The notes beneath the pieces are model-generated. The model was not told the origin of the DNA. It made no database searches and saw only the letters and a list, made by a program, of their open reading frames with translations. From Bacteroidota bacterium (GTDB lineage Bacteria; Bacteroidota; Bacteroidia; Bacteroidales; Bacteroidaceae), in contig JAFABV010000035.1 in NCBI GenBank assembly GCA_023425865.1, positions 9,787-73,786 of the forward strand: a DNA stretch of 64,000 nt. Direction: 5' to 3'. Positions 43,801 through 53,030 of the stretch are shown here, one piece after another. The first letter of the stretch is position 1; the number at the start of each line of letters is the position of its first letter. The translations under genes were made by a program, and so were the position numbers.

Positions 43801-45126
43801 ATGATGAATCATAAACTATGGTTTTGGATACCCACGCTCTACTTTGCCGAGGGTATACCGTATTTTATTGTCAACAACATCTCGGTGACAATGTTCACCA
43901 AGATGGGCGTGCCCAATGGCGAGATGGCACTGTTCACCAGCTTGCTCTACCTGCCGTGGACCATCAAGCCGCTGTGGAGTCCATTCGTCGACATCATCCG
44001 CACCAAGCGCTGGTGGATTCTCGCCATGCAGCTTGTCATGAGCGCGGCCTTCATCCTGCTCACGCTGAGCATCCCACATCCCGAGGCGGCTGTCATCGAG
44101 GCCAAAGGCACACCGGTGAGCCTGTTTACCTTTACCCTCATCTTGTTTATCATCACCGCCTTTGCCTCGGCCACTCACGACATCGCGGCCGACGGCTTCT
44201 ACATGCTGGCGGCCAACCAAGAGGAGCAGAGTTTCTTCGTGGGCATACGCAGCACGTTTTATCGCCTCAGCAGCATCTTCGGACAGGGCGTGCTGGTATA
44301 CATCGCCGGACTGCTGGAGAAGCGCACCGGCGACATACCCATGGCGTGGCAGATAACGATGGCCATCACGGCGGTGCTGTTCACCTGTCTCTCGGTCTAT
44401 CACCTGTTCTTCATCCCTCGACCCAAGGCCGACGCGCCACACCTGAGCGAAAGCAACGACAGCAAGGACAAGGAGATCCTGCGGGAGTTCGGCTATACCT
44501 TTGCCACCTATTTCCAGAAGCCGGGCGTATGGCTCGCCATCGTCTTCATGCTGCTCTACCGCCTGCCCGAGGCTTTCCTGCTCAAGATGGCCAACCCCTT
44601 CCTGCTCGATGCCACGAGCAAGGGCGGACTGGGGCTCGACACCGATGAGGTGGGGATTGTCTATGGCACCATCGGCGTACTCTTCCTTACCATCGGCGGC
44701 ATCATCGGCGGCATAGCGGCCTCACGGTGGGGGCTGCGCCGGTCGTTGTGGCCCATGGCAGCCTGCATGACGCTGCCCTGCGCCACCTTCGTCTACCTCA
44801 GTATCGCCCATCCCGACAATCTCTACATCATCTCCGCCTGCGTGGGTATCGAGCAGTTCGGCTACGGCTTCGGCTTTACGGCTTACATGCTCTATATGAT
44901 GTATTTCTCCGAAGGAAAGTTCGTCACTGCCCACTATGCCATCTGCACGGCATTCATGGCCCTGAGCATGATGCTGCCGGGCATGGTGGCTGGCTACCTA
45001 CAGGAGCAAGTGGGCTACGAGGCATTCTTCTGGATTGTCATGTTATGCTGTGTAGCTACGGTGGTCATGACTTTCCTCGTGCGCCGAAGCATCAATGCCG
45101 ACTACGGAAGAAAGCAACAGCACTAA
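43801..45126 (+). CDS. AmpG-like muropeptide permease (MFS)
   Basis: A 441-residue inner-membrane transporter with about 12 helices. The N-terminus FWIPTLYFAEGIPYFIVNNI and the stretch LYLPWTIKPLWSPFVD match the AmpG branch of the major facilitator superfamily, which imports anhydro-muropeptides. Mid-protein GVLVYIAGLL and the GFTAYMLYMMYFSEG helix fit the fold. The neighbouring sugar kinase supports a cell-wall recycling role. Confidence 0.85.
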   Translation: MMNHKLWFWIPTLYFAEGIPYFIVNNISVTMFTKMGVPNGEMALFTSLLYLPWTIKPLWSPFVDIIRTKRWWILAMQLVMSAAFILLTLSIPHPEAAVIEAKGTPVSLFTFTLILFIITAFASATHDIAADGFYMLAANQEEQSFFVGIRSTFYRLSSIFGQGVLVYIAGLLEKRTGDIPMAWQITMAITAVLFTCLSVYHLFFIPRPKADAPHLSESNDSKDKEILREFGYTFATYFQKPGVWLAIVFMLLYRLPEAFLLKMANPFLLDATSKGGLGLDTDEVGIVYGTIGVLFLTIGGIIGGIAASRWGLRRSLWPMAACMTLPCATFVYLSIAHPDNLYIISACVGIEQFGYGFGFTAYMLYMMYFSEGKFVTAHYAICTAFMALSMMLPGMVAGYLQEQVGYEAFFWIVMLCCVATVVMTFLVRRSINADYGRKQQH

Positions 45127-45189
45127 GCAAACATTGGAGAGTGATACATCTGCTCACCTATGGCGAGCGGAGGAACAAAAAAGATAAAT

Positions 45190-46035
45190 ATGAAAACAAA
45201 TCTTATAGCCGACAGCGGCTCTACCAAGACCGACTGGTGCCTTACTCATGACGGCACCCCCGTGTGCCAAGTACGCACCAAGGGCCTGAACCCATTCCAA
45301 ATGACTGCTGAGGAAATCGAGCAAGAGATACGCGAGACCCTCCTGCCCCACCTTCCCACCACAGAGGTCGACGCCCTCTACTTCTACGGGGCTGGTTGCA
45401 CGCCCGAGAAGCAGCCCATCGTCGAACAGGCCTTGCGCCACTGCCTCACCATCACGGGCCGCTGCGAGGTGGCCAGCGACATGCTCGGCGCGGCACGCGG
45501 CATCTGCGGCCATGCACCGGGCATCGCCTGCATCCTCGGCACAGGCAGCAATTCGTGCGCCTATGACGGCAGTCAGATCACACGCAACGTGTCACCCTTG
45601 GGCTTCATCCTCGGCGACGAGGGCAGCGGGGCCGTGCTGGGGCGCACCCTCGTGGGAGACATCCTGAAGAACCAGCTGCCCCGACACATCATCGACCGCT
45701 TTAATGAACAATACCACCTCACTGCCGCCGACATCATCGAGCGCGTGTATCGGCAGCCGTTGCCCAACCGCTTCTTGGCCTCGTTCGCGCCCTTCCTGGC
45801 CGACAATATCCACGAAGAGGCCATCGAAGCACTGGTCATCGACGGCTTCCGCCGCTTCCTTACACGTAATGTCAAGCAGTATGAAGGCTGGAACCAACTC
45901 CCCGTGGGCTTCAACGGCTCCATCGCACAGGTATTCCAGCCCCAGCTCGAGAAAGCGTTGCAGGAGCAGGGCATGCACCTCGGACGCATCATTAAAGCAC
46001 CGATGGAGGGACTGGTGGAATACCACAACGCGTAA
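45190..46035 (+). CDS. BadF/BadG-type sugar (N-acetylglucosamine) kinase
   Basis: A 281-residue ASKHA-fold ATPase. Landmarks: the phosphate-1 motif IADSGSTKTDWCL, VASDMLGAARGICG, the phosphate-2 motif CILGTGSNSCAYDG and the FILGDEGSGAVLGR motif of the BadF family, which includes GlcNAc kinases. I chose the ATG at 45190; the ORF extends 10 codons upstream without similarity. Next to the AmpG-like permease it probably phosphorylates an amino sugar released during wall recycling. Confidence 0.88.
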   Translation: MKTNLIADSGSTKTDWCLTHDGTPVCQVRTKGLNPFQMTAEEIEQEIRETLLPHLPTTEVDALYFYGAGCTPEKQPIVEQALRHCLTITGRCEVASDMLGAARGICGHAPGIACILGTGSNSCAYDGSQITRNVSPLGFILGDEGSGAVLGRTLVGDILKNQLPRHIIDRFNEQYHLTAADIIERVYRQPLPNRFLASFAPFLADNIHEEAIEALVIDGFRRFLTRNVKQYEGWNQLPVGFNGSIAQVFQPQLEKALQEQGMHLGRIIKAPMEGLVEYHNA

Positions 46036-46092
46036 GATCACTCCAGCAGCACACCCCACTGACACGACAACACAACAACACAATCACACCAT

Positions 46093-46557
46093 ATGGACAA
46101 GTTAATTATCAACTCTTACAAAGAATTTGCCGCATACGAAGGTAAAGAATTGGGTACCTCAGAATGGATTCGGGTAGACCAAGACCGCATCAACAACTTT
46201 GCCGACGCCACGCTCGACCATCAGTGGATACACGTCGACGTGGCGCGCGCCAAGGAAGAGAGCGCATACAAGAGCACCATCGCCCACGGCTACCTCACCC
46301 TTTCGCTCCTGCCCCATATGTGGAACCAAATCATTGAAGTGCACAATCTCAAGATGATGGTGAACTATGGCATGGACAATATGCGCTTCGGCATACCCGT
46401 TATCACGGGCAGCAGAATCAGGCTTGTGGCCAAACTCAACAAGATTGAAAACCTGCGCGGCATCTGCAAGGTAACTATCGGCTTTACCATCGAGATTGAG
46501 GGAGAGCGCAAGCCAGCCCTCAAAGGCGAGGCACAATTCCTCTATTATTTTGAATAA
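46093..46557 (+). CDS. MaoC-like (R)-specific enoyl-CoA hydratase
   Basis: A 154-residue hot-dog-fold hydratase. The hydratase signature is in RINNFADATLDHQWIHVD, with catalytic Asp and His, followed by TIAHGYLTLSLLPHMW. It hydrates trans-2-enoyl-CoA to the (R)-3-hydroxy form. A strong terminator follows. The physiological substrate is unknown; the length is normal for single-domain MaoC proteins. Confidence 0.92.
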   Translation: MDKLIINSYKEFAAYEGKELGTSEWIRVDQDRINNFADATLDHQWIHVDVARAKEESAYKSTIAHGYLTLSLLPHMWNQIIEVHNLKMMVNYGMDNMRFGIPVITGSRIRLVAKLNKIENLRGICKVTIGFTIEIEGERKPALKGEAQFLYYFE

Positions 46558-46576
46558 GAGGTGACATACCCACCTA

Positions 46577-46620
46577 ACGAATCATCCCATGCCTGCCAAC
46601 GCAAGCATGGGATGATTCGT
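46577..46620. terminator. Perfect 16-pair hairpin after maoC
   Basis: ACGAATCATCCCATGC (46577-46592) pairs perfectly with GCATGGGATGATTCGT (46605-46620), 19 bases after the hydratase stop. No T run follows, so it may act bidirectionally or as an RNA end-protecting stem. Confidence 0.7.
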
Positions 46621-46636
46621 ATATGCGGTTGATGAA

Positions 46637-46822
46637 GGTGCCGTCATCTCATAAGACTGAGTCGTCCGAACTCAGCAAAAGGTGCCGTCATCTCATAAGA
46701 CTGAGTCGTCCGAACTCAGCAAAAGATGCCGTCAACTCATAAGACTGAGTCGTCCGAACTCAGCAAAAGGTGCCGGTCACTTCATGAGGCTGTAGTCGTC
46801 CGAGCTCAGCAACTCTGCCACA
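46637..46822. repeat. 44-base tandem repeat derived from the end of the GldB-like gene
   Basis: Three copies start at 46637, 46681 and 46725, exactly 44 bases apart. A fourth, diverged copy (46769 on) overlaps the last codons of the GldB-like gene; on the minus strand its GAGCTCGGACGACTACAGCC encodes ELLSSDDYS near the C-terminus. The three outer copies carry GAGTTCGGACGACTCAGTC instead. The array therefore looks like amplified and decayed copies of that gene's 3' end. Confidence 0.85.
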
Positions 46823-47583
46823 GTCACCCTTGAATGATTTTTCATGAAGCGGTCAACCATATTAACGTAGTCGCTTGTAAAGAACTGATGTCCCAGCGCC
46901 TTGTTCACCACCCACATCACCTTGCCCATGTGCAAGTCTTTCTCTAACTGGCTACGCCTGTCATAACCCGACATGGGATAGAGGCTGAGCAGATAGAAGC
47001 TCAGGCAGTCGGGCACGATGTAAGCCCTGTTCATGGTCTGCAACTGCTCGTTAGAATACCCATAACGCTGATAGATGGGATATTTTGAGCCCATATACTT
47101 ATCCAACGAGATGCCAATCATCTTCTCACCCACCACCACACTCTGGTCTAAAGCGCCTATCTGGGCATAGATGCGCGGCAGCGGCATGTCAGGCACAAAC
47201 TCCTTGAGCTTAGAAAACGCCTGACTAAACTGCTTGTTGATGTCGTCCATATTGGCGTATTCAGACTCTGCGTCACTGATAATGGTCTGCAGCGTAGAGT
47301 CCTGATAGAAGCGCAGGAACCGCTCATTGATATCATGATTGCTGACCTCGCCTAACTGCAACATCTTCTCCACCAGCGTCCGCGTCTCAAGCGGATACTC
47401 CGTATTCATCTGCTGCAAGGCCGAAAAGTCGCCGGTAACGAGATAACGGCTTTGCAACCGGTCATATCTCTCTACCTTGATATGACCAGTGTCGTTTTCG
47501 TCCTCATTGGGCTTGAGCTTCAATTCACAAGCTGAGAAGAGGAGCAAAACCATCACCCATATATAGTAAAACTTGCTACTCAA
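46777..47583 (-). CDS. GldB-like lipoprotein
   Basis: A 268-residue lipoprotein with signal MSSKFYYIWVMVLLLFSAC and the lipid cysteine at residue 19. The mature part carries RIYAQIGALDQSVVVGEKMI, ISLDKYMGSKYPIY and QRYGYSNEQLQTMNRAYIVP, which match the GldB family of gliding/type IX-associated lipoproteins. Members also occur in non-gliding Bacteroidota, and their biochemical role is unknown. It has its own complete promoter and is flanked downstream by a tandem repeat made from its own 3' end. Confidence 0.8.
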   Translation of the reverse strand: MSSKFYYIWVMVLLLFSACELKLKPNEDENDTGHIKVERYDRLQSRYLVTGDFSALQQMNTEYPLETRTLVEKMLQLGEVSNHDINERFLRFYQDSTLQTIISDAESEYANMDDINKQFSQAFSKLKEFVPDMPLPRIYAQIGALDQSVVVGEKMIGISLDKYMGSKYPIYQRYGYSNEQLQTMNRAYIVPDCLSFYLLSLYPMSGYDRRSQLEKDLHMGKVMWVVNKALGHQFFTSDYVNMVDRFMKNHSRVTVAELLSSDDYSLMK

Positions 47584-47652
47584 TGTATGATTTCGTATTG
47601 ATAACCCTGTCTAATTTTCTATTTGGGAATAAACAAACCATGTTTTCCTCTG

Positions 47653-47684
47653 CAAAAGTACTAAAAAATATTTCACAATCCAAA
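47653..47684 (-). promoter_or_regulatory. Promoter of the GldB-like gene
   Basis: On the minus strand TTTG (complement of 47681-47684), 20 bases, then TACTTTTG (complement of 47653-47660), a full match to the Bacteroidota promoter, 69 bases before the start. Confidence 0.8.
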
Positions 47685-47796
47685 CGTAATGCTTAAAAAA
47701 AACAAAATATCTTTCACTTCCACCTGAATTAACTTTATTTTATTGAAAAATCGAATCGCTATCGTTAAATATCCTGCACATTACCCAAACATTTCG

Positions 47797-47804
47797 TATC
47801 TTTG
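47797..47804 (+). promoter_or_regulatory. -7 element for the DUF4861 gene
   Basis: TATCTTTG at 47797-47804, 29 bases before the ATG at 47834; a poor CCTG lies 20 bases upstream of it. Confidence 0.6.
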
Positions 47805-47833
47805 CCTTAACAGAACTAATCAGCATATCACCC

Positions 47834-49048
47834 ATGAACCGAAAACCCATGTTATGTGCCGCCCTCATGTGGGGATTATGGGCATCAGCGCAGACTCAGG
47901 TCAACCTGCGCCTTCAGTCGCCCATCGCTCAAGACAACGCGCCTGTTGTGATCAGCCTCAAACCCTACGGTGACATTCAGTCGGCCAAGGTATTGATAGA
48001 AGGCATCGAGACACCTTGCCAGCTCGACGACCTCGACCGAGACGGCACGTTCGACGAGCTGGTTTTCGTGACCTCTTTCAGCAGAAAGCAAAGCAAGAAA
48101 GCCACCGTGGCACTATATACCAACGGCAAACCCATCGTTTACCCCGCCCGCACCTTCGCGCAAATCGTTCTCCGCAATCCAAAGGTCAAGGAGAAAAACA
48201 AGCAAGACATCTACCTCTCATCCATCACCCTCACCAAGGCGACGGCAGACCAGTACCATGTCTTGCATCACCACGGCGTGGCTTTTGAAAACGAACTTGT
48301 CGCCATGCGCATATACATGGACGCTCGCCAGACGGTGGATATATATGGCAAGTTTCGCGAGGGCTTAGAGCTGAACGACACGCAGTTCTACACCACGGCC
48401 GACCAAAAGCAGAGGGGCTACGGCGACGACGTGCTGTGGGTGGGAAACACATTCGGTCTGGGTGCCCTGCGCGGATGGGACGGCATCCTCCCCACGCCCC
48501 TCACCGACGTGGAGCAGCGCACCCAACGCATCCTGGCCCAAGGGCCGGTGCGCACCATCGTAGAGATGGAAGACTATCGCTGGACCCCTCAGCCAGGCGC
48601 CCAACCGGTCAACCTCACCTTGCGCTACACCCTCTATGCCGGTCACCGCGACTGCCAGGTCAGCGCCACCTTCAGCCGTGACATGTCGGCACACGAGTTC
48701 TCCACGGGTATCATCAACGTGAAAAACTCAGAGGAATACACCGACCATGCCGGTCTGAGAGGATGCTGGGGCACCGACTGGCCCGCCACCGACACCCTCA
48801 AATGGAAGCGTGAGACCGTGGGATTGGGTATCTATATTCCGGCCGCAAACCATGTAAGGGAACTGCCGGCCAACAAAGACAATTACGCATTTGTGGTGCG
48901 GCCCGAGGGAAAAACGCTGCATTACAACATTGTCTATGGCAGCGACAACGAGTCCTTCGGCTACCACTCCGCCGAAGAATGGTTCGACTTTCTCAAGGAT
49001 TGGAAGAAAGAGTTGGCCAATCCCGTCAAGGTAACCAAAGCCAAATAA
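47834..49048 (+). CDS. Exported DUF4861 protein
   Basis: A 404-residue periplasmic protein. The signal peptide is MNRKPMLCAALMWGLWASA, cleaved before QTQVN. A short N-terminal strand domain (QLDDLDRDGTFDELVFVTSF) precedes a large beta-sandwich region (GYGDDVLWVGNTFGLGALRG; RTIVEMEDYRW; ATFSRDMSAHEFSTGI; GLGIYIPAANHV) that fits DUF4861, a mutarotase-like family often found beside glycoside hydrolases and polysaccharide lyases. No such enzyme is next to it here. A glycan-binding or glycan-processing role is plausible. Confidence 0.85.
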   Translation: MNRKPMLCAALMWGLWASAQTQVNLRLQSPIAQDNAPVVISLKPYGDIQSAKVLIEGIETPCQLDDLDRDGTFDELVFVTSFSRKQSKKATVALYTNGKPIVYPARTFAQIVLRNPKVKEKNKQDIYLSSITLTKATADQYHVLHHHGVAFENELVAMRIYMDARQTVDIYGKFREGLELNDTQFYTTADQKQRGYGDDVLWVGNTFGLGALRGWDGILPTPLTDVEQRTQRILAQGPVRTIVEMEDYRWTPQPGAQPVNLTLRYTLYAGHRDCQVSATFSRDMSAHEFSTGIINVKNSEEYTDHAGLRGCWGTDWPATDTLKWKRETVGLGIYIPAANHVRELPANKDNYAFVVRPEGKTLHYNIVYGSDNESFGYHSAEEWFDFLKDWKKELANPVKVTKAK

Positions 49049-49060
49049 GCGCCACCTGAC

Positions 49061-49651
49061 CTATGCTCCTACCGCATAGGTCAGCACAAAATCGTCGTTC
49101 AGCTCATAGCTCACCGGCAACACCCGGCCGGCCTTCAGGTTTTCCACACGCAGTTCTCCCCGGTTGGCCAACACATAAGGCTGCAGGCGCATCTCAAAAA
49201 ACCTGAGGTCTTGCTCAGAGTAAAACTTATACACGGTCTCTTTCGCGCTCCAACTGATGAGCTGTCGAGAGAGGCCGTCGCCGTCTTCATCGGGGCGAAT
49301 GAAGCGCTTGGCCACCCTACTCACCCTGTCACTCTGGTACTCAATGTCAACCGCCACCTCATGGCCGCGCGAAACAATCACCGCCCCCCATCCTTTGGTA
49401 TGGCTGATGCTGACATGCCAGCCCTCTACCACGGGCTTGCGCGAGGCATCGTGCGCCACACGCAGCGTGGCGTCACCCGTGAGCTCACGAAGCAAGGCAT
49501 AGGTGACCAATATCTCACGCCGGCGCCACGGCGAGTGTACTGACCATGCCTCCGAATGTGCCGGCACGGGCAACGCGTCGTCTTCGGCGGTCATCTGCCA
49601 CAAGGCCAGTCGCGCGTCGTCGCCTACCGTATCAACTCTGAACAGGGGCAT
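49061..49651 (-). CDS. 4'-phosphopantetheinyl transferase superfamily protein
   Basis: A 196-residue Sfp/AcpS-like enzyme that transfers phosphopantetheine from CoA to carrier proteins. Landmarks: VSISHTKGWGAVIVS, VAVDIEYQSDRVSRVAKRFI with the Mg-binding Asp, and SWSAKETVYKFY. It overlaps the GldE gene by 20 bases. In many Bacteroidota such a gene sits beside gldE, often with gldD between; gldD is absent here. Confidence 0.9.
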   Translation of the reverse strand: MPLFRVDTVGDDARLALWQMTAEDDALPVPAHSEAWSVHSPWRRREILVTYALLRELTGDATLRVAHDASRKPVVEGWHVSISHTKGWGAVIVSRGHEVAVDIEYQSDRVSRVAKRFIRPDEDGDGLSRQLISWSAKETVYKFYSEQDLRFFEMRLQPYVLANRGELRVENLKAGRVLPVSYELNDDFVLTYAVGA

Positions 49652-50969
49652 ACGTACCAGGTTCGTGTACTATCACCTTCACCCTACTGATGCGGCGGCC
49701 CTCCAAGGCCATCACCTCAAAGGTATAGCGCTTGTAGTCTATCTTCTCGTGCATGGTGGGAAAATCGCCCTTCAGCTCCAGCAGCAGTCCGGCAAGCGTA
49801 TCCGCGTCGCCCTCGTCCTCGGCAAATTCGTCGTCGTCAACCTGCAGTATCTTACAGAAATCGCTCAGCAGCGTCTTGCCCTCAAAGAGGTAGGTGTTAT
49901 AGCTGAGCTTGGCGTAGGTCTTGTCGTCGTCGTCATACTCGTCGTTGATCTCGCCTACGATTTCCTCGACAATATCTTCGAGCGTCACCAAACCACTGGT
50001 TCCTCCAAACTCGTCGACGACGATGGCAATATGCACCTTGTTCTCCTGGAACTCGCGCAGCAAGTCGTCTATCTTCTTCGTCTCGGGCACGAAATAGGGA
50101 GGGCGGATAAGACTCTGCCAGCGAAACGTGGCAGGCTTGGACAAGTGAGGCAGCAAGTCTTTGATATACAGCACGCCCCTGATGTTGTCATCATTGTCCT
50201 GATACACCGGTATACGGCTGTAATTGTTTTCCACGATGCAATGCAGCACCTCCTGAAAACTGCTATGAATGTCAATATCCACAATATCCTGCCTGCTGGT
50301 CATCACCTCCTTGGCCGTCTCGTCGCCAAAGCGGATGATGCCCTGCAGCATGCTCTGCTCGTCTTTGATGGCCTCCTTGTCGGTCAGTTCCAGCGCCTGC
50401 TCCAGGTCGTCCACGCTGAGTTGCCGGTTCTCCTTGGGCACAGCCTTCTCGGCTATCACCCCACTCTTGATGAGCACGGTGGCCAAAGGCCAGAAAAAAG
50501 AACGCAGGAAGAGAATGCCATGCGCCGCTCGCCGACAGAAGCGCAGAGGGTCTTGCCTACTGTACACCTTCGGCATAATCTCACCGAAAAGCAGCAACAG
50601 AAACGTCAGCAGCACCGTGATACACACAAACTCAAGCCACTTCTCCTGAAAGCTCACCAGCGTGGAGAAGATGTAGTTACAGAGCATGATGATGGTGACG
50701 TTCACAAAATTGTTGGTGATGAGTATTGTCGCCAACGTGCGCTCCGTGTTCTCCCTCAGCCGCTCTATGGCCGCGTCGTTCTCATTGCGGTCGGGGTCGA
50801 GAGCGTCGAGGTCTTGCGGAGACAAACTGAAGAACGCAATCTCCGACGCGCTGGCAAAGCCCGACATCAAAAGCAGCATAGCAGCCAGTAGGGCTGCTAT
50901 GACTACGCCCGTGGTTATCGGATGGACATCCACGAGAACAGAGATATGTTGTAATGCTGTAAAATCCAA
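49632..50969 (-). CDS. gldE: GldE-like CNNM/CBS-domain membrane protein
   Basis: A 445-residue HlyC/CorC-like protein. The N-terminal CNNM domain has four helices (GVVIAALLAAMLLLMSGFAS; WLEFVCITVLLTFLLLLFGE) and the family's LITNNFVN. Two CBS repeats follow (MTSRQDIVDIDIHSSFQEVL; IRPPYFVPETKKIDDLLREF) and a CorC-type C-terminal domain with VDEFGGTSGLVTLEDIVEEI. Homologues are ion transport-related; the GldE branch is tied to gliding and envelope function. It lies 11 bases after ssb. Confidence 0.88.
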   Translation of the reverse strand: MDFTALQHISVLVDVHPITTGVVIAALLAAMLLLMSGFASASEIAFFSLSPQDLDALDPDRNENDAAIERLRENTERTLATILITNNFVNVTIIMLCNYIFSTLVSFQEKWLEFVCITVLLTFLLLLFGEIMPKVYSRQDPLRFCRRAAHGILFLRSFFWPLATVLIKSGVIAEKAVPKENRQLSVDDLEQALELTDKEAIKDEQSMLQGIIRFGDETAKEVMTSRQDIVDIDIHSSFQEVLHCIVENNYSRIPVYQDNDDNIRGVLYIKDLLPHLSKPATFRWQSLIRPPYFVPETKKIDDLLREFQENKVHIAIVVDEFGGTSGLVTLEDIVEEIVGEINDEYDDDDKTYAKLSYNTYLFEGKTLLSDFCKILQVDDDEFAEDEGDADTLAGLLLELKGDFPTMHEKIDYKRYTFEVMALEGRRISRVKVIVHEPGTYAPVQS

Positions 50970-50980
50970 GGCGGGGGTGT

Positions 50981-51388
50981 TTAGAAGGGTAGTTTTTCGT
51001 TATCCGCCGGCTGCGGTTCGCCCGGCTGCGCTGGGGCGACGTTGCCCTCGGCCGGGCGGCTCTTGGGCGTGAGCATCTCCATGTTTTCCACGAGCACCTC
51101 GGTCACATAGTGGCGCTTGCCCTGCGGGTCGTCATAGGTGCTGTAGCGCAGGCGTCCCTCCACATAGAGTTTGTCACCTTTGTGCACATACTGCTCCACG
51201 ATTTTCGCCAACTGGCGATAGAAAAGCAGGTTGTGCCAATCTGTACGGTCGGGCACCTGAGTGCCATTCTTGAGCGTGTAGCCGCGCTCGGTAGTGGCGA
51301 GTGTCACCTTGGCTACTGCCTGGTCGGCGTCATAGTAGCGCACTTCGGGATCCTTGCCGACATTTCCGATAAGCATTACTTTGTTCAT
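50981..51388 (-). CDS. ssb: Single-stranded DNA-binding protein
   Basis: A 135-residue OB-fold protein that coats single-stranded DNA during replication and repair. Start MNKVMLIGNVGKDPEVRYYD and WHNLLFYRQLAKIVEQYVHK, KGDKLYVEGRLRYSTY match the family. The C-terminus is NEKLPF, a variant of the acidic DDxxPF tip that recruits partners. It is followed 11 bases later by gldE. The usual mutY neighbour is not seen upstream; a conserved hypothetical and tRNAs are there instead. Confidence 0.95.
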   Translation of the reverse strand: MNKVMLIGNVGKDPEVRYYDADQAVAKVTLATTERGYTLKNGTQVPDRTDWHNLLFYRQLAKIVEQYVHKGDKLYVEGRLRYSTYDDPQGKRHYVTEVLVENMEMLTPKSRPAEGNVAPAQPGEPQPADNEKLPF

Positions 51389-51427
51389 AGCCCATATATT
51401 ATATAAGGTGTAGCCAGCGCCGACGGA

Positions 51428-51979
51428 TTACTTCCAGAGCCCCAGATACTTGAAATGGAAATTCTTGCCCTTGGCAGAGGGAAACTGGCTACGGTTGTCT
51501 ACCCGTTCGCGCAGATGCTCGATGATGCGGTTGTAACAGTCTTGACCCGAGTTGGCCTTACACTGGGCCACAAACTTCGTGTCACGATACTCGTGCTTGC
51601 CCGTGGTGGGAATCATCACCACGCGCTTGAAGTCGAGCTCACCCTCATACCATCCCGGACGCACCTCGGTAAGACGCGTCATGGCGTTCTCCGCCAAACT
51701 GTGGCGGTCGGCCTGTGGTGGGGTGGCTGCCGCACGCACGCCTTTCTTCTGCTTGAAGTCGAGCATCGTAGCAGCTACTGTCTTGATGATGATGAAATAG
51801 ACATGAGAGCGTACCTTATAACGCTTGGGGAAGAAAACATCGCTCGCGGCATAGTCACGAATATCTGCCTCCAAATCGCGAGTAACATCAATATCAGGAA
51901 TAGAGCGCAGGAAACGAAGGGCTTCATCTGCATCGGCGACAAGTACTTCCTTGTCAAAGTAGCGAACGTATAAATTCAT
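51428..51979 (-). CDS. Conserved Bacteroidota hypothetical
   Basis: A 183-residue soluble protein starting MNLYVRYFDKEVLVADADEA. It contains LRSIPDIDVTRDLEADIRDY, FFPKRYKVRSHVYFIIIKT and a C-terminal KFVAQCKANSGQDCYNRIIE. I recognise the overall pattern as conserved in Bacteroidota but know no function. I set the start at the ATG at 51979, since the longer frame runs back through a tRNA gene. It lies 29 bases past that tRNA. Confidence 0.85.
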   Translation of the reverse strand: MNLYVRYFDKEVLVADADEALRFLRSIPDIDVTRDLEADIRDYAASDVFFPKRYKVRSHVYFIIIKTVAATMLDFKQKKGVRAAATPPQADRHSLAENAMTRLTEVRPGWYEGELDFKRVVMIPTTGKHEYRDTKFVAQCKANSGQDCYNRIIEHLRERVDNRSQFPSAKGKNFHFKYLGLWK

Positions 51980-52008
51980 GAAATACTGTTGTTTTCCGAA
52001 GTAAAAAG

Positions 52009-52081
<73 letters not shown>

Positions 52082-52103
52082 ACACAAAATAAAAATTACA
52101 GTG

Positions 52104-52187
52104 TGAAGAGGAGGAGACTCGAACTCCCACGACACAATTGTCACTACCCCCTCAAAGTAGCGCGTCTACCAATTCCGCCACCTCTCC
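52104..52187 (-). tRNA. tRNA-Leu (GAG)
   Basis: On the minus strand a class II cloverleaf of 84 bases: acceptor GGAGAGG, D-arm with GGAATTGGTAGACGCG, anticodon stem-loop CTACTTTGAGGGGGTAG (anticodon GAG), a long variable arm, and T-loop GTTCGAGTC. No encoded CCA. Confidence 0.95.
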
Positions 52188-52214
52188 AACATGTAAGATA
52201 TTCCGAATAAATGG

Positions 52215-52296
52215 TGCCCAGAACAGGACTCGAACCTGCACGTTGTTAAACACACGCACCTGAAACGTGCGCGTCTACCAATTCCGCCACCTGGGC
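52215..52296 (-). tRNA. tRNA-Leu (CAG)
   Basis: On the minus strand a class II cloverleaf of 82 bases: acceptor GCCCAGG, D-arm GGCGGAATTGGTAGACGC, anticodon stem-loop CACGTTTCAGGTGCGTG (anticodon CAG), long variable arm, T-loop GTTCGAGTC. No encoded CCA. Confidence 0.95.
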
Positions 52297-52338
52297 AGTA
52301 GAAGTTCCCGACTTCGTTTGGTTTATTCAGAATATTTG

Positions 52339-52411
<73 letters not shown>

Positions 52412-52448
52412 CTGAACCCTTGTAAGGAGCATTTCTCTAAATGCGAGT

Positions 52449-52480
52449 GCAAAGGTACGGCTTTTTTTTGAACTTGCAAA
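52449..52480 (-). promoter_or_regulatory. Promoter of the tRNA operon
   Basis: On the minus strand TTTG (complement of 52477-52480), 19 bases, then TACCTTTGC (complement of 52449-52457). A full Bacteroidota promoter about 38 bases before the first tRNA. Confidence 0.85.
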
Positions 52481-52938
52481 CTTTTGCCCGTTTTTTTTCA
52501 AAAAATAGTAACTTAAACGCATCCAATGCTTTCCTTAGCAAAGATGACGGTGGCCGGGAAATGAGTTTCACTCGCCATTCGCCATGTCGCCACCTCATGG
52601 TCACAGTGCCTTATAGGCTCTGGCCGCCTTTGGCAAAGGCCATGCGCTCCACGTGCCGCTCACGAATACACGGGGCGGTGGGCCGCGGCCGTCATACGTA
52701 CACCTTACATGATAAGGATGCCCACCGTATATCGTCAAGGAGTCCACCTTTTATATAATAAGGAGATTCACCGCATAGGCACCTTGCCTCGACACGGTAT
52801 GTATTTTCCAGCCCGAGCCCATTGCCCTGTTGGCACGCCTCTGCCTCACGATGCACGCGGCGATGGGGCCGCGCGTGCGGTGCCCGAGCGCGCCACCGCG
52901 ACGCCGTGGGCGCCATGTCAGCAGGCACTTGGTGCGCG

Positions 52939-53030
52939 ATGGTTCTATATTAAACTATCCGATGGTTTTATACAGAATCATGAAATGGTTTTATACAGAA
53001 CCATACGATAATTCTGTATAGAATCATAAA
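52939..53030. repeat. Tandem array of 23-base palindromic units (4 copies)
   Basis: Units start at 52939, 52962, 52985 and 53008, with spacers CCG, GAA, ACG and AAA and the same ATGRTTYTATAYARAACCAT core. Confidence 0.9.
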
